Positions 18,245-26,109 of a stretch of DNA of 64,000 nt are shown here, piece after piece. The DNA lies in assembly GCF_030679875.1 (NCBI RefSeq), contig NZ_JAUXSP010000015.1, positions 1 through 64,000 on the forward strand. Reading direction: 5' to 3'. Position 1 is the first letter of the stretch; each line of letters opens with the position of its first letter. Position numbers and translations under genes: made by a program. Source of the DNA: Phenylobacterium sp. Lineage in GTDB: Bacteria; Pseudomonadota; Alphaproteobacteria; Caulobacterales; Caulobacteraceae. The notes under the pieces are model-generated. The model did not search any database and was not told the DNA's origin. It saw only the letters and a list, made by a program, of their open reading frames with translations.

Positions 18245-18883
18245 CTAGAACGGGAAGAGGTTCCGCTGGCGGCTATAGGCCAGGTAGCCGACGTTCGCCC
18301 CCAGCCGCAGGCCGGCGCCGGCGCGGATCGGCGCCAGGATGATGTCGTTGGCCCGCTGATAGTTCACGCCCATGCCGCCGACCAGATAGGCGGTGCCTTC
18401 GACGCCAGGGAAGCGCTGAAAGATCGCGTCCGGATAGTGCAGATTGTAGCAGAGGGTGAAGACGCGGCTGGCGTTGCCACCAAAATCCCAGCCGACCGAG
18501 GGGCCCTGCCAGAAGACCTCCTGGGTGGCCCGGTTCTTCATATAGAGCAGGCCGCGGCCATAGCGGGCGCCGACGGCGATGGCTGCTGAACCTTCTTCGC
18601 CAGCGATATAGCCGGTGGGGCTGCCGTTCTCCGCGAAGATTCGCTCGATCAACCCGCCCGCGGCCTCGGCTGTGACGCCCATGAAGTCGGAGACATCCCG
18701 GACGATCTCATCGCGGGAATAGGTGGCGGCCTGCTGGCCCTCGACCGGAAAGTTGGGGTCCTGCTCGGGCGGCAGCGACGCCTGGGGCCCGCCCTGGGGG
18801 GCAGGCTGGGCCGTGGCGCAGGCGGCAAGGCCAGCCGTGCCGGCCGCCGCCAGTCCGCTTACGATCAGCTTGCGACGGTCCAT
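18245..18883 (-). CDS. DUF1134 (EipA-type) envelope protein, probable lipoprotein
   Basis: A 212-residue exported protein. The N-terminus MDRRKLIVSGLAAAGTAGLAAC combines a twin-arginine-like RR with a lipobox ending at Cys22. After a Pro/Gln-rich linker comes the DUF1134 domain (about 45-212), marked by YSRDEIVRDVSDFMGV, SVGWDFGGNASRV and LAYSRQRNLFPF. In Brucella this family is EipA, a small periplasmic barrel needed for envelope integrity whose gene is controlled by CtrA. A perfect CtrA box lies 65-79 bases upstream of the start here, supporting the assignment and cell-cycle control. Confidence 0.88.
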   Translation of the reverse strand: MDRRKLIVSGLAAAGTAGLAACATAQPAPQGGPQASLPPEQDPNFPVEGQQAATYSRDEIVRDVSDFMGVTAEAAGGLIERIFAENGSPTGYIAGEEGSAAIAVGARYGRGLLYMKNRATQEVFWQGPSVGWDFGGNASRVFTLCYNLHYPDAIFQRFPGVEGTAYLVGGMGVNYQRANDIILAPIRAGAGLRLGANVGYLAYSRQRNLFPF

Positions 18884-18947
18884 GTGGTTTCTCCTCGTGA
18901 CGGTGGGATCGTCCCGTCTCTCGAAGGCATGAATGGGGCAGCTTGGC

Positions 18948-18962
18948 TTAATGCCTGATTAA
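18948..18962 (-). promoter_or_regulatory. CtrA binding box (TTAA-N7-TTAA)
   Basis: TTAA (18948-18951), seven bases, TTAA (18959-18962) match the full bipartite CtrA box, embedded in a perfect seven-bp inverted repeat GCTTAAT/ATTAAGC (18946-18964). It lies 65-79 bases before the start of the DUF1134 gene, a normal activating position. It is the only full box I found in an intergenic region of the window. Confidence 0.75.
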
Positions 18963-18983
18963 GCATGTTCCACTGTCGCGACC

Positions 18984-20504
18984 TCAGGGGCCCGGCGCGT
19001 CCGGCCAGTTCAGATAGATGGGGTTGCTCATGGCCAGAAGCGCGCCCTCAGGATCCCGCAGATCGATCCGCACCCAGCTCCGCTCGCCGTCGCTGCGGCG
19101 GGTGAAGGTCTGAACGGCCTGCCCCCCGGGCGGTAGGGGCAGGACCTCGGCGGCCCCGTCAGGCCCGACGACGTGGATGCGGGCCTCTGACGCCCCCTCG
19201 ACCATGACGCGGAAAGTGATCCTGTCGCCCGGCGCGGCGTCCAGCCGACCGCCCATCACCGCCGAACGGCCGCCCGAGCTGGCTTCCAGGTCAAAGGCTT
19301 CAAGGCCCGGGTGGGTCAGATCGACAAAGACCCTGCCGGCCCGAAGGCCCGACATCAGGTCAGGTTGCGAGAGGCTGACGGCGTGAATGACGGTGGCGGG
19401 CCGGCCGAGGGCGCCGGGCGTCTCCACCGGGCGGTCGGGATCGTGGCTGTCGCTACCCGCGATAGCCGTGAGTCTGTATCCCTGGTTCAGCAGGTCTTGC
19501 CAGAACTCGACGCCACTGAGCGGCGACTCCGCCCGTCCGCCAAACGCCGCCATGGCGCCGCCGTTCAGCACCTCGACGGCATGGATCTTTGACCAGTCGG
19601 TCGTCGCCTGCCAGCCACATCCCATGCAGACCTCACCAGACGGCATGCGAGGGTGATTGATCGAGACGGTCGCCCCCAGGCCAGCGGCCTGGCCCAGCAC
19701 CCCATCCATGTCCTCCGCCCCAGCCGCGCCCAGCCGGAACTCCAGCGGCGCCGTCAGGCCGAAGAGATTGGCGTGGCCTTGGAAGGTGGTCAGCTCCCGC
19801 CCCGGGATCAGCAGGATGTCGTCGAAATAGGGCTGCAACTCCCGCAGGCCCTGGCTGTGGGAGGCGGCGTTGTGTTCGGTCAGGGCGATGAAGTCGAGCC
19901 CTCGCCCGGCGGCGGTCTCCACGACCCGGAAGAGGGGACAGGCAGCCTGCACGCCCTTGCGGCTGCGACAGGTCCCATCGCTGTGTCCGGAATGGACATG
20001 CAGGTCGCCGCGCCACCAGGCAGGTCCTGACGCCAGGGGGGCGTCCAAGAGACCGGCGAAGGGCGCGCCTTTCGGCTCCACCCAGATCTCGGCCACATAG
20101 GTCGTGGTCACCCCAGGCCGGAGGTTCGGCACGCCCAGAACGAGGGTCCAGGTCCCGGCGGGGAGGGGTCCGGCGAGGTAGGCCGGCGTGGCGTCCGTTT
20201 CAGCGAGGGTGAATCGGTCCCGCGCCCCGCCGCTCCAGCCGCGGAGGCGCTCGGGATCGCGCAGGCCAAGATCGATGGTGGTGCGGTCGGCCGCCCCGTC
20301 GTGCCGGAAGACGACACTCAGCCGGTCGGCGCCCGCGGGCACGGTGAAGGGCAGCTCCACATAGGTCTCATGATCGTCCCGGGTGAGTTGGCCCTCAAGA
20401 CGGATGTCGGCCGGCCGCCCGGGGCCAGGCGCCGCGGATGCGGCCCCGACAAACGCCAGGACCAGCAACCACGCCCACATTCCAGCCGCTCGAATCATGC
20501 CCAT
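18984..20504 (-). CDS. Exported PHP-domain metallohydrolase (CehA/McbA-like)
   Basis: A 506-residue protein with a signal peptide (hydrophobic core MWAWLLVLAFVGAASA, cleavage after ASA). The N-terminal 160 residues form a beta-rich domain; the PHP metal-binding domain follows, with GDLHVHSGHSDGTC (about 165), ALTEHNAASH, PGRELTTFQGHANLFG and NHPRMPSG, all metal-ligand segments, and a late GSDSHD. CehA/McbA carbaryl hydrolases and related phosphoesterases belong here, so it is a periplasmic ester or phosphoester hydrolase; substrate unknown. The C-terminal 110 residues look like a beta-sandwich. Confidence 0.85.
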   Translation of the reverse strand: MGMIRAAGMWAWLLVLAFVGAASAAPGPGRPADIRLEGQLTRDDHETYVELPFTVPAGADRLSVVFRHDGAADRTTIDLGLRDPERLRGWSGGARDRFTLAETDATPAYLAGPLPAGTWTLVLGVPNLRPGVTTTYVAEIWVEPKGAPFAGLLDAPLASGPAWWRGDLHVHSGHSDGTCRSRKGVQAACPLFRVVETAAGRGLDFIALTEHNAASHSQGLRELQPYFDDILLIPGRELTTFQGHANLFGLTAPLEFRLGAAGAEDMDGVLGQAAGLGATVSINHPRMPSGEVCMGCGWQATTDWSKIHAVEVLNGGAMAAFGGRAESPLSGVEFWQDLLNQGYRLTAIAGSDSHDPDRPVETPGALGRPATVIHAVSLSQPDLMSGLRAGRVFVDLTHPGLEAFDLEASSGGRSAVMGGRLDAAPGDRITFRVMVEGASEARIHVVGPDGAAEVLPLPPGGQAVQTFTRRSDGERSWVRIDLRDPEGALLAMSNPIYLNWPDAPGP

Positions 20505-20567
20505 GCCCGCCTGTTCCCGGCGCTCCGCAGGGAACGCGCCGTCTATCCTGGCAGGATCGATGCGCCC

Positions 20568-22061
20568 TTAGAACTCTTCCCAGGCGTCATCACGGGGTTG
20601 AGGCGCCAGCTTCAGGGCCGCGGATCCTCGGGTCTGGGGGCGGGGCATCCGCGCGAGCGGCGCCGGCGCAGGACGGCGGACAGGCTCACTTCGCGCCTGC
20701 GGCCCATCCACGGAGAACCTGCTGATCAGCCGGGTCAGTTCGCCGGCGTCCTGGGCCAAGGCTTGGCTGGCGGCGGTGGACTGCTCCACCATGGCGGCGT
20801 TCTGTTGGGTCATCTGGTCCATCTGGTTGACCGCGGTGTTGACCTCCTGCAGTCCGGTCGCCTGTTCCTGGGCGCTGGCGGCGATCTCACTCACGAGACC
20901 GGTGATGCGGCCCACCTGGGTGACAATCCGCTGGAGCGCCTCACCCGTCTTACCGACCAGGCCGACCCCTTGGGCCACCTGTTCGGTCGAGGCGCTGATC
21001 AGGGCCTTGATCTCCTTGGCGGCCTCGGCCGAGCGCTGGGCCAGGGCCCGGACCTCGGAGGCGACCACGGCGAAGCCGCGGCCGGCGTCGCCGGCCCGGG
21101 CGGCCTCGACCCCGGCGTTCAGGGCCAGCAGGTTGGTCTGGAAGGCGATCTCGTCGATCACCCCGATGATCTGGCTGATCTGCGTCGAGGACTGTTCGAT
21201 CTGGCCCATGGCTGCGACGGCCTCCCCGACGACCTGACCAGAGGCTTCGGCGTCAGTGCGGGCGGCCCCGACCACGTCGCGAGCCTCCTTGGCCCCCTCG
21301 GCGGTGCGCTTGACCGTGGCGGTGAGCTCATCAAGGGCGGCGGCGGTTTCTTCGAGACTGGCGGCCTGCTGCTCGGTTCGACGTGAAAGGTCGTCGGCGG
21401 CCTGGGCGATCTCAGCGGTGGCGCCGTCAATGCTGCGTGTGGCGCCGACGATGGCGCCCATGGCGTCGGCCAGACTGGTGACGGCGGCGTTGAAGTCTGT
21501 CTGGAGGCGCACATACTCGGACGGGAAGTCCCCGTCGATGCGCACCATCAGATCGCCGGAGGCCACGGCGGCGAGGCCCGAGCCGATAGCGCCCATGGCC
21601 TGTTCCTGCCGCGCCTGAGCCGCCTGCTGCTCCTGAAGTCGGCGCTTACGGTCGACCTCGAACTCGGTGACATCGGTGGCGAACTTGACGACCTTTATCG
21701 GCTTTCCGTCCGAACCAAGAACCGGGTTATAGGTCGCCTGGATCCAGACCTCTCGCCCGCCCTTGCCCAGCCGCAGGTACTTGCTGGAGAGGAATTCACC
21801 CCGGTTCAGGGTGGCCCAGAACTCACGGTACTCAGGGCTGGCAGCCTCGTCGGCGGGAACAAACAGGCGATGGTGCCGTCCGACCACTTCGTCCGCGCCA
21901 TAGCCCACAGCGTTCAGGAAATTGTCATTCGCCCGCAGAACCGTGCCGTCGAGACTGAATTCGATCACCGCCTGTGAGCGATGAAAGGCAGCGACGAGGC
22001 CCTCCAGCTCAATCACGTGCTGTTCCTTAGCCGCTTTTTTCTTCGCTGAATTTTTGAACAT
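20568..22061 (-). CDS. Soluble PAS-containing methyl-accepting chemotaxis protein
   Basis: A 497-residue chemoreceptor with no membrane segment. From ATG 22061: a short lysine-rich head, a PAS domain (about 28-135, with [24 protein letters not shown]), a HAMP-like segment (about 155-205), and the MCP signalling domain (about 225-455) whose hairpin tip reads [34 protein letters not shown] in pieces. The C-terminus is a Pro/Arg-rich tail ending in AWEEF, matching the pentapeptide that tethers CheR/CheB in Tar-type receptors. The 58 codons open before ATG 22061 are not domain-like and are left out. It probably senses a cytoplasmic redox or small-ligand signal. Confidence 0.92.
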   Translation of the reverse strand: MFKNSAKKKAAKEQHVIELEGLVAAFHRSQAVIEFSLDGTVLRANDNFLNAVGYGADEVVGRHHRLFVPADEAASPEYREFWATLNRGEFLSSKYLRLGKGGREVWIQATYNPVLGSDGKPIKVVKFATDVTEFEVDRKRRLQEQQAAQARQEQAMGAIGSGLAAVASGDLMVRIDGDFPSEYVRLQTDFNAAVTSLADAMGAIVGATRSIDGATAEIAQAADDLSRRTEQQAASLEETAAALDELTATVKRTAEGAKEARDVVGAARTDAEASGQVVGEAVAAMGQIEQSSTQISQIIGVIDEIAFQTNLLALNAGVEAARAGDAGRGFAVVASEVRALAQRSAEAAKEIKALISASTEQVAQGVGLVGKTGEALQRIVTQVGRITGLVSEIAASAQEQATGLQEVNTAVNQMDQMTQQNAAMVEQSTAASQALAQDAGELTRLISRFSVDGPQARSEPVRRPAPAPLARMPRPQTRGSAALKLAPQPRDDAWEEF

Positions 22062-22402
22062 CTCGCCCTCGCCGACATTCCCCAGCGAGCCCCTGGCTGC
22101 ACTGACCCTCGAAACGCAGAACCATGATATCGGCGACCCCGCCTTAACGAAGTATTTCGACGGCTTTGGATCGGAGTTTGAAATGTCTCTCAATGCTCCA
22201 CCTAACGTGGGCGCCGACAGATAAACGTCGCACAACTCTCTGCCAGACTAGCCACTTGGCCAATTTGAAAGAATTTATACTCTACCCGTTCTGAGTAATT
22301 GATCCTTCGCCGCGTCCGGATGGGGAGCGCGGCCGTGTCGTTCCGCTAACGCGCCCTTCACCCCGCTCTGCAAGGATGTCCACCTCAGAAGGAGTAGCGT
22401 AA
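22062..22402. other. 341-bp intergenic region between divergent chemoreceptor and unknown gene
   Basis: No gene is visible here. The middle part (about 22190-22310) is unusually AT-rich for the window and must carry the promoters of the two divergent genes. It contains the 17-bp element at 22277-22293 that recurs at 25878-25894. I found no convincing CtrA box, sigma-54 site or EcfG site; a GGAAC on the minus strand near 22340 lacks a matching CGTT. Confidence 0.5.
22277..22293. repeat. Shared 17-bp intergenic element, copy 1
   Basis: ATACTCTACCCGTTCTG here matches ATAGTCTACCCGTTCTG at 25878-25894 in 16 of 17 positions. Both copies lie outside genes and next to signal-transduction genes, which suggests a common regulator binding site. 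This copy is 110 bases before the GTG at 22403. Confidence 0.45.
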
Positions 22403-23644
22403 GTGTCGGCCCTGGCTTGTTTGCGCGTGATGGTGCGGTCTGATCAGAGCGCGCATTCGGAAGCGGCGCTCGGCCTTCTGGTGGCCAAGTTCACCACAGC
22501 CTTCCTTGAGGTCCGCTGGTCGTGGCCGCGGAAATTTTCGGCGATCAACCCCTACGCCTTTCTGCTCAACGACCCGCGGGCGAGCGAGTTGGACACCGCC
22601 GAGCTGGGGCGATTGTCGGCGGAGCTTCACGCCCACCTGTTTGGCGATGGAGAGGACGAAGGCTCGGACGTCACCGTCCTGCTGTTTGAAGGGCCCGACG
22701 CGGCCATGGCGGCCTTCGCCGATCTGAGCGAGGCCCAACTCGCCCGGGCGATGGTCGATCCGGCCGCTGCGCCCGCAGGGGGGCGGCTCAGCCGGATCAC
22801 CCTTGATGGCCGTCGCCTGCCCCTGCCCCCATCGGACGATGAAGACCCGGCGGCGGCCAACAGGCCCGTCCCCAGCGCGTCATCGGCTCCTCTGCGCAAT
22901 CCCAATGTGGAGGCCGTCCAGGGGGTCTATTACAGCGCCCGCCAGATTTTCGTGGCCGATGTGATCGCCAGCACCCCTGCCGACGCCCGGACGCACTTCA
23001 GCCTGGTGGACGGCAACGATCACCTTCCGGCCGATCCATCCGCCTTTGACGCTGATTGCGTCATCGCCGCCTTCAGATTCCTCGCCGAAAGTCCGTCCGA
23101 CGCCCCACTCTACCTGCCCGTATCGTTCTCCACCGTCCTGCGGCCCAGCCGGCGGGCGGCCTATGCTGAACTGCTGGCCATCCTGCCGGCCTCGGAGCGA
23201 CGGCGGCTGGCCGCGGCGGTGTATGACGTGCCGCGGGCGCCATCCTTCCAGGCCCTCAAGCAGTTGCATGACGCGCTCGACGATCGGTTCAGCGCCATTG
23301 ACCTCCGCACCCACGACCCCGGATTCGAAATCGAGCAACTCGGCTCAGCGGCGGTGACCAGCGTCACCCTGGTCCTCCCGCAGGCTGAGCCCGAGTGGCG
23401 CTTGATCGTGCTCAGGCGGTTCATCAGCCGCATGGAGGCCTATAAGCGCCGGCGAATCTGGCCCGGCGTCACAAATATCCGCTCCCGACGGGAGTTGGAC
23501 GTGGCGTTGGAGGCCCGCGTACCCTTCCTGACTGGCCCAGGGATCTGTCGACGTCAGGGCCAGCCGCTGGGGGGGCGTCCGTGGGGCCTGGACCAACTGC
23601 CCGTCATGCCAAACCTTGCCGGACAGCCGCTTCAGTTTGCCTGA
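22403..23644 (+). CDS. Uncharacterised 413-residue cytoplasmic protein
   Basis: The start is GTG 22403 with AGAAGGAG eight bases upstream, a strong site. The protein has no signal peptide or membrane helix. It seems to have two parts: residues 1-130 acidic and alpha-rich, then a Pro/Ala/Ser linker (about 135-165), then a domain beginning VQGVYYSARQIFVADVIAST that continues to about 370; the spacing and content of this second part vaguely recall degenerate EAL-type signalling domains, but no catalytic motif is present. The tail is Pro/Gly-rich. It is divergent from the chemoreceptor and shares an upstream element with the LuxR/kinase locus, hinting at a signalling role. Confidence 0.7.
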   Translation: MSALACLRVMVRSDQSAHSEAALGLLVAKFTTAFLEVRWSWPRKFSAINPYAFLLNDPRASELDTAELGRLSAELHAHLFGDGEDEGSDVTVLLFEGPDAAMAAFADLSEAQLARAMVDPAAAPAGGRLSRITLDGRRLPLPPSDDEDPAAANRPVPSASSAPLRNPNVEAVQGVYYSARQIFVADVIASTPADARTHFSLVDGNDHLPADPSAFDADCVIAAFRFLAESPSDAPLYLPVSFSTVLRPSRRAAYAELLAILPASERRRLAAAVYDVPRAPSFQALKQLHDALDDRFSAIDLRTHDPGFEIEQLGSAAVTSVTLVLPQAEPEWRLIVLRRFISRMEAYKRRRIWPGVTNIRSRRELDVALEARVPFLTGPGICRRQGQPLGGRPWGLDQLPVMPNLAGQPLQFA

Positions 23645-23649
23645 GGGCC

Positions 23650-24105
23650 TCAAGCCTTGGCGCGAACCTTGCGGAGGCGACCGCGAATATCCTCCGCGGT
23701 TTCGCGCACGCACTCATGGTGATCGGAGCCTTCAAGCTTGGCCTGGACGGCCTTGGGCAGAGCCTGACGCAACACCCCCAGCGCCCGGGGGGGCGCCATG
23801 ATCACCAGCCCCTGAAACGCCTCGCGGCGGGCGGGGTCAGCCAAGCTCTCGGCGACGCGCTCCAGAAAACGGTCCTCGGCCTCTTCGTGCGGCGCGCGCT
23901 CTCCAGCGCCATGCTGACCGTGTCCGGCCCGGTCATGCACGGTCGCCCCATGGGCTGCGGCCCTTGGATAGTCCCCACCGACCCGCCCCATGTGCAGGGT
24001 CTCAAGCTCGCGGACCTCGCCGGCCCTCTGCCGTTCCTCGAAGATCCGCGCCTGGTCGCCGTCGGCCGCCAGAATCCAGGTGGTTCCCGTCACATCCATG
24101 ATCAT
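23650..24105 (-). CDS. Host-attachment family protein (Pfam Host_attach, baeRF-like)
   Basis: A small cytoplasmic protein of about 151 residues in the family annotated as required for attachment to host cells. The N-terminal strand TTWILAADGDQARIFEE, the central acidic/histidine stretch and LVIMAPPRALGVLRQALP followed by a C-terminal helix fit this family, which is structurally related to archaeal release factor-like baeRF domains. The attachment phenotype from one plant pathogen should not be assumed here. The start is ATG 24105 or ATG 24099: GGAG lies three bases before the first and nine before the second. It converges with the preceding gene with five bases between stops. Confidence 0.75.
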   Translation of the reverse strand: MIMDVTGTTWILAADGDQARIFEERQRAGEVRELETLHMGRVGGDYPRAAAHGATVHDRAGHGQHGAGERAPHEEAEDRFLERVAESLADPARREAFQGLVIMAPPRALGVLRQALPKAVQAKLEGSDHHECVRETAEDIRGRLRKVRAKA

Positions 24106-24285
24106 GTTCTCCAATGCAGGCGGCATAGACGGGTCAGTCCCGTCACGGCGCCGTGACACAGATCAAACCCCTGTCGAAGTGAGCCCGGGACAACCTAAGG
24201 GATAACCCCGAGTGGCCGCGGCGACGGCCTGGACCTATCCTGGTGCCAGATGGGCCGTTGAGCCCCAATCGCTGAGGAAGTCGCC

Positions 24286-25128
24286 ATGTCTGAGATCTCC
24301 GCCGACACCGCCGCCCTGGGCGGCATTCTTGTACATGTCGAGCCGGGGGAGGCTTCCCGCGAGCGAGTCGAGGTCGCCGCCGCTCTGGCCCGCAGCATGG
24401 GATGCCGGCTGATTGGCTTGGGCGCAGAGATGGCCCAGCCCCTGGTGGCCAGTCCCTATGGCGGCGTGAACACCGCTGAGTGGGTCGTGGCCATGAACAA
24501 GCAGATCGAGGACGACCTGACCGCTGCAGGCGAGGCCTTCGCCCGGGACGCCGGAGGGGTCGAGCACGAGTGGCGCGCCATGCGGGAAATGCCGGCCCGG
24601 GCCCTGGCTTCGGTCGCCCGCACCTGTGACATCGTGGTGGTGAGCGCCCATCCCCAGACCAACTACTACCGCGCCGCCGATCCCGCCGAAGTCGTCATGC
24701 GCAGCGGGCGCCCTGTTCTGGTCGTTCCGGACAAGGCTGTCCCCTTGAAGGGCCGCGCCGTAGTCCTGGCGTGGAAGGACACCCGAGAAGCCCGCCGCGC
24801 CCTCCAGGACGGCGTGCCCTTCCTGCAGCGCGCCGAGCAGGTGGTGGTGGTGGCGGTCTGCAGCCAGGATGAGGCCGCAGCCGTCCAGCGACAGGTCGAC
24901 GATGTTCTGGCCTATCTGGCCCGGAGAGGGGTCAAGGCCAAGGCTCAGCTCAGCGTCGCGCCGGATTCCGGCGTTGTCGGAGAGCTCAACAACGCCGCCC
25001 AGGCGATCGACGCCGACCTCATCATCGCCGGCGCCTATGGCCAGAGCCGGCTGCGTGAATGGGTGTTCGGCGGCGTGACGCGCACCCTGATGGATGAGCC
25101 GACCCGCCATCTGCTGCTCAGCCACTAA
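24286..25128 (+). CDS. Tandem-domain universal stress protein
   Basis: A 280-residue UspA-type protein with two Usp domains (about 10-145 and 153-278). The second shows the complete ATP-binding signature GAYGQSRLREWVFGGVTRTLL (G-2X-G-9X-G-S/T class, split here), while the first has lost it, which is common in tandem Usps. Such proteins are cytoplasmic and induced by starvation or oxygen limitation. I found no EcfG promoter in its upstream region. It is divergent from the host-attachment gene. Confidence 0.9.
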   Translation: MSEISADTAALGGILVHVEPGEASRERVEVAAALARSMGCRLIGLGAEMAQPLVASPYGGVNTAEWVVAMNKQIEDDLTAAGEAFARDAGGVEHEWRAMREMPARALASVARTCDIVVVSAHPQTNYYRAADPAEVVMRSGRPVLVVPDKAVPLKGRAVVLAWKDTREARRALQDGVPFLQRAEQVVVVAVCSQDEAAAVQRQVDDVLAYLARRGVKAKAQLSVAPDSGVVGELNNAAQAIDADLIIAGAYGQSRLREWVFGGVTRTLMDEPTRHLLLSH

Positions 25129-25180
25129 GCGCGGCCTTGATGGAGCAAGCCCCAGAGCGCGCTCCGCATTCCCTTGAATC

Positions 25181-25231
25181 TAGAGCATGGTTCAACGATC
25201 AGACGGTGCCGTCTGATCGCATCATGCTCTA
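25181..25231. repeat. Long bipartite palindrome (REP-like or terminator)
   Basis: The element has two nested perfect arms: TAGAGCATG (25181-25189) with CATGCTCTA (25223-25231), and CGATCAGACGG (25196-25206) with CCGTCTGATCG (25209-25219), separated by only TG. It lies between convergent usp and luxR-type stops and could form a 50-base cruciform or RNA hairpin. Related intergenic palindromes containing a GATCAGACGG core are, as far as I recall, repeated in alphaproteobacterial genomes, but only this copy is in the window. Confidence 0.6.
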
Positions 25232-25252
25232 GGGACGCGCCGTCCCTGAGGC

Positions 25253-25876
25253 TCAGTCTTCGACCCTGACCAGCACCCCTTGGGACAGGCGCGTGACCGC
25301 CTCGGTGCGATTGCGGGCGCCCGCCGCCCCCAGCACCGCCTGAACATGCAGCTTCACCGTGGCGATGGAGATGCCAAGGGTTTTAGCAATCTCCTTGTTG
25401 GTGCGCCCCAACCGCATTTCTTCAAGCACCTCGCGCTGACGCTTCGACAGACGCTCCACCGGACCCGAAGCCGCGGCCCCCAGGGGGGGCTCGACCTCCT
25501 CGAAACACGGGAAATACTCACCGCCCGCCAGGACAAGGCGGATGGCCGCCATCATCAGCGGCGCCTCGTCGGTCCTTGGCAGAATTCCCGCGAAGCCGTG
25601 GGCGCGGGCGCGGCGCGCCACGGCCAGATCACGCTCCGGCACCATCAGGAGACGACGATCAGCAGCGACACCAGCAGACTCAATCAGAATGTCCGCCAGA
25701 TCTGGCGATGAAATCGGATCTACAATCATGAGATGAATTGGCGCAGACACGTCCAGCTCTGAGAGCACCAAGGCCTCGATAACCGAGACGTCCTTGAGCT
25801 CCGCCCTTAGCAACGTGGCCAGCGCACCGCGACACACCGGCTGACGGCTGACGATGGCAACTCTAAGGTCGTTCAA
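25253..25876 (-). CDS. LuxR-type response regulator with degenerate receiver domain
   Basis: A 207-residue DNA-binding regulator. The C-terminal domain (about 142-200) is a clear LuxR/NarL helix-turn-helix: LSKRQREVLEEMRLGRTNKEIAKTLGIS then IATVKLHVQAVL. The N-terminal receiver-like domain keeps a central aspartate (MIVDPIS) but the usual acidic pair after the first strand is missing (VAIVSRQPV) and the conserved lysine appears to be Arg (ILPRTDE), so phosphorylation may be lost or altered. It starts at TTG 25876 immediately after the shared 17-bp element. It is divergent from the hybrid histidine kinase, a natural partner. Confidence 0.88.
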   Translation of the reverse strand: MNDLRVAIVSRQPVCRGALATLLRAELKDVSVIEALVLSELDVSAPIHLMIVDPISSPDLADILIESAGVAADRRLLMVPERDLAVARRARAHGFAGILPRTDEAPLMMAAIRLVLAGGEYFPCFEEVEPPLGAAASGPVERLSKRQREVLEEMRLGRTNKEIAKTLGISIATVKLHVQAVLGAAGARNRTEAVTRLSQGVLVRVED

Positions 25877-25877
25877 A

Positions 25878-25894
25878 ATAGTCTACCCGTTCTG
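25878..25894. repeat. Shared 17-bp intergenic element, copy 2
   Basis: ATAGTCTACCCGTTCTG, 16/17 identical to copy 1 at 22277-22293. On the minus strand it ends two bases before the TTG start of the LuxR-type regulator and overlaps its ribosome-binding region, which would suit autoregulation; on the plus strand it is 215 bases upstream of the hybrid kinase. Confidence 0.45.
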
Positions 25895-26080
25895 CGCGAG
25901 CGCGGGGGCGCTCAACTGATCAGTGCTCACTTTGAGTACGGATATCCTTGATCTACGTCACCTGGCCGGCCGGCCAGGACCATCTGGCGCAGGCTCCGCC
26001 ATCCGGAAGGGCCTTTTCAGGTCGCGAGCCGTAGGACTGGCCATAGGGCGGGATTTATCGTCGGCTCAAACTGGGAAAGG

Positions 26081-26102
26081 CTCAATTCCCGAGGGAATTG
26101 AG
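26081..26102. promoter_or_regulatory. Perfect 10-bp inverted repeat at the hybrid kinase start
   Basis: CTCAATTCCC (26081-26090) and GGGAATTGAG (26093-26102) are exact reverse complements separated by GA. The repeat ends seven bases before ATG 26110 and includes part of the purine-rich ribosome site, so it could be an operator or an RNA hairpin that blocks translation. Confidence 0.5.
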
Positions 26103-26109
26103 AGCCATC

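Noticed and set aside
20301..21386. Plus-strand frame of 361 codons opposite the chemoreceptor and PHP genes
   Set aside because: Crosses two real genes and a gap, with no domain; antisense shadow.
22134..22160. CtrA half site (TTAACG) upstream of the chemoreceptor
   Set aside because: The second TTAA half at seven bases is missing.
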